Shown: positions 63,543-64,000 of the stretch, piece by piece
Layout: each line of letters begins with the position of its first letter
Numbering within the stretch: position 1 is the stretch's first letter
From: Paenibacillus sp. GM2
Lineage (GTDB): Bacteria; Bacillota; Bacilli; Paenibacillales; Paenibacillaceae
Length of the DNA stretch: 64,000 nt
Assembly: GCF_900069005.2 (NCBI RefSeq)
Contig: NZ_LN831278.1
Coordinates: forward strand, 17,411 to 81,410
Direction: 5' to 3'
Notes under the pieces: generated by a model
What the model was told of the DNA's origin: nothing
What the model saw: only the letters and a program-made list of their open reading frames with translations
Databases searched by the model: none
Position numbers and translations under genes: made by a program

Positions 63543-64000
63543 ATGCACGATTATCAGACTTTCTTGCACCACAAGTTGATTATTATCGGTGCAGGCGCAT
63601 CAGGACTCATGGCTGCTGTTACTGCGCGGGATTTGGGTATCGACACCGCCATTTTAGAAGGTAACGACCGGATTGGGAAAAAAATCTCAATGACAGGTGA
63701 CGGTCGTTGCAATATTACGAATGATTCCACTATGACGGGTACGGACGACGAAGTGATGGCCTTATCGCGCAAGTACCATAGCAGTCAGGCTGAATTTCCG
63801 TTGCCTGTGCTGCGGCAATTCGGTATCCGTCAAACCATTGATTTTTTTAATATGCTTGGATTGCCACTTACAAAATTGAAAGAGGGCTTAATGTATCCGA
63901 TGTCGCTGCAGGCTGCATCCGTGTTGGATATTTTCGAGCTTGCTCTGGAGGAACGGAACGTTCCGGTATACCTTAACAACAAGGTGCTGGAGGTTACCGC
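63543..64000 (+). CDS. HI0933/BaiN-family flavoprotein, N-terminal part
   Basis: The gene starts at ATG 63543 behind AAGGAGTG (12 bases, rather long) and runs off the window; 152 codons are visible. The product has an FAD-binding LIIIGAGASGLMAAVTARDLG, then GNDRIGKKISMTGDGRCNITN, the signature of the HI0933/YhiN/BaiN family of NAD(P)/FAD-dependent oxidoreductases, and GLPLTKLKEGLMYPMSLQAA. Family members occur in most Bacillota; their main substrate is not settled. It is the first gene after ssrA and has its own promoter. Confidence 0.9.
   Translation, partial: MHDYQTFLHHKLIIIGAGASGLMAAVTARDLGIDTAILEGNDRIGKKISMTGDGRCNITNDSTMTGTDDEVMALSRKYHSSQAEFPLPVLRQFGIRQTIDFFNMLGLPLTKLKEGLMYPMSLQAASVLDIFELALEERNVPVYLNNKVLEVT

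Overview
The window looks like a chromosomal segment of a Paenibacillus or a close relative (Bacillota). Three things point there: a gene order shared with Bacillus subtilis (his genes, TPR gene, trxB, yvcJ/rapZ, yvcK, whiA, crh position, clpP with tRNA-Arg, cggR-gapA-pgk-tpiA-gpmI-eno, secG, rnr, smpB, ssrA), strong AGGAGG-type ribosome binding sites with frequent TTG and GTG starts, and a tmRNA tag (GKQQNNFALAA) of the Paenibacillus type. Compared with B. subtilis this conserved backbone is interrupted by accessory blocks: carbohydrate-use genes, two-component/ABC modules and a polyamine transporter. No insertion sequence, prophage or CRISPR array was found.

Layout. 1-3.7 kb: end of the histidine operon (hisA, hisF, hisIE, a PHP histidinol phosphatase) followed by a divergent prs paralogue. 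3.7-7.2 kb: a probable 33-residue membrane protein on the minus strand, a TPR protein ending in a helix-turn-helix, and trxB. 7.2-10.6 kb (minus): ABC exporter plus NarL-type two-component system. 10.9-19.6 kb: a glycoside-use cluster with an AraC-GH39 fusion, an MFS transporter behind a perfect cre site, and two GH3 enzymes, none with a recognisable signal peptide. 19.8-24.4 kb (minus): a LanFEG-like transporter with a glutamate in the Q-loop position, and an OmpR-type two-component system; three phased GTTTAA boxes precede the transporter genes. 24.5-26.3 kb: DUF1858 and DUF438-hemerythrin-PAS genes behind a perfect Fnr-type site and a perfect 15-bp palindrome. 26.4-31.8 kb: glucokinase, rapZ-yvcK-whiA, an HPr-like gene and a SIMPL-domain secreted protein.

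32-36.7 kb: potABC and potD, separated by about 800 bp of non-coding DNA made of four tandem copies of a 184-bp foldback unit. 36.7-42.9 kb: a DUF418 membrane protein, another two-component system, a YqeB-like protein, a second intergenic repeat cluster and a secreted DUF3298-type protein. 42.9-43.8 kb (minus): clpP with a CtsR operator, and tRNA-Arg(CCG). 44-50.3 kb: a LacI-type regulator, two CUT1 permeases, a large binding lipoprotein and a GH30 enzyme; the same 12-bp palindrome lies before both the regulator and the transporter.

50.4-58 kb: the central glycolytic operon cggR-gapA-pgk-tpiA-gpmI-eno, with a good promoter and a CggR-type operator. 58-64 kb: secG, rnr (RNase R with a 230-residue basic tail), an AT-rich gene-free stretch with an inverted-repeat element, smpB, ssrA (tmRNA) and the start of a HI0933/BaiN-type flavoprotein that runs off the window. 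Functionally the window joins central carbon metabolism, sugar uptake and hydrolysis, carbon-control signalling (HPr, cre, CggR), protein quality control (ClpP, SmpB-tmRNA, RNase R) and stress or antibiotic sensing.
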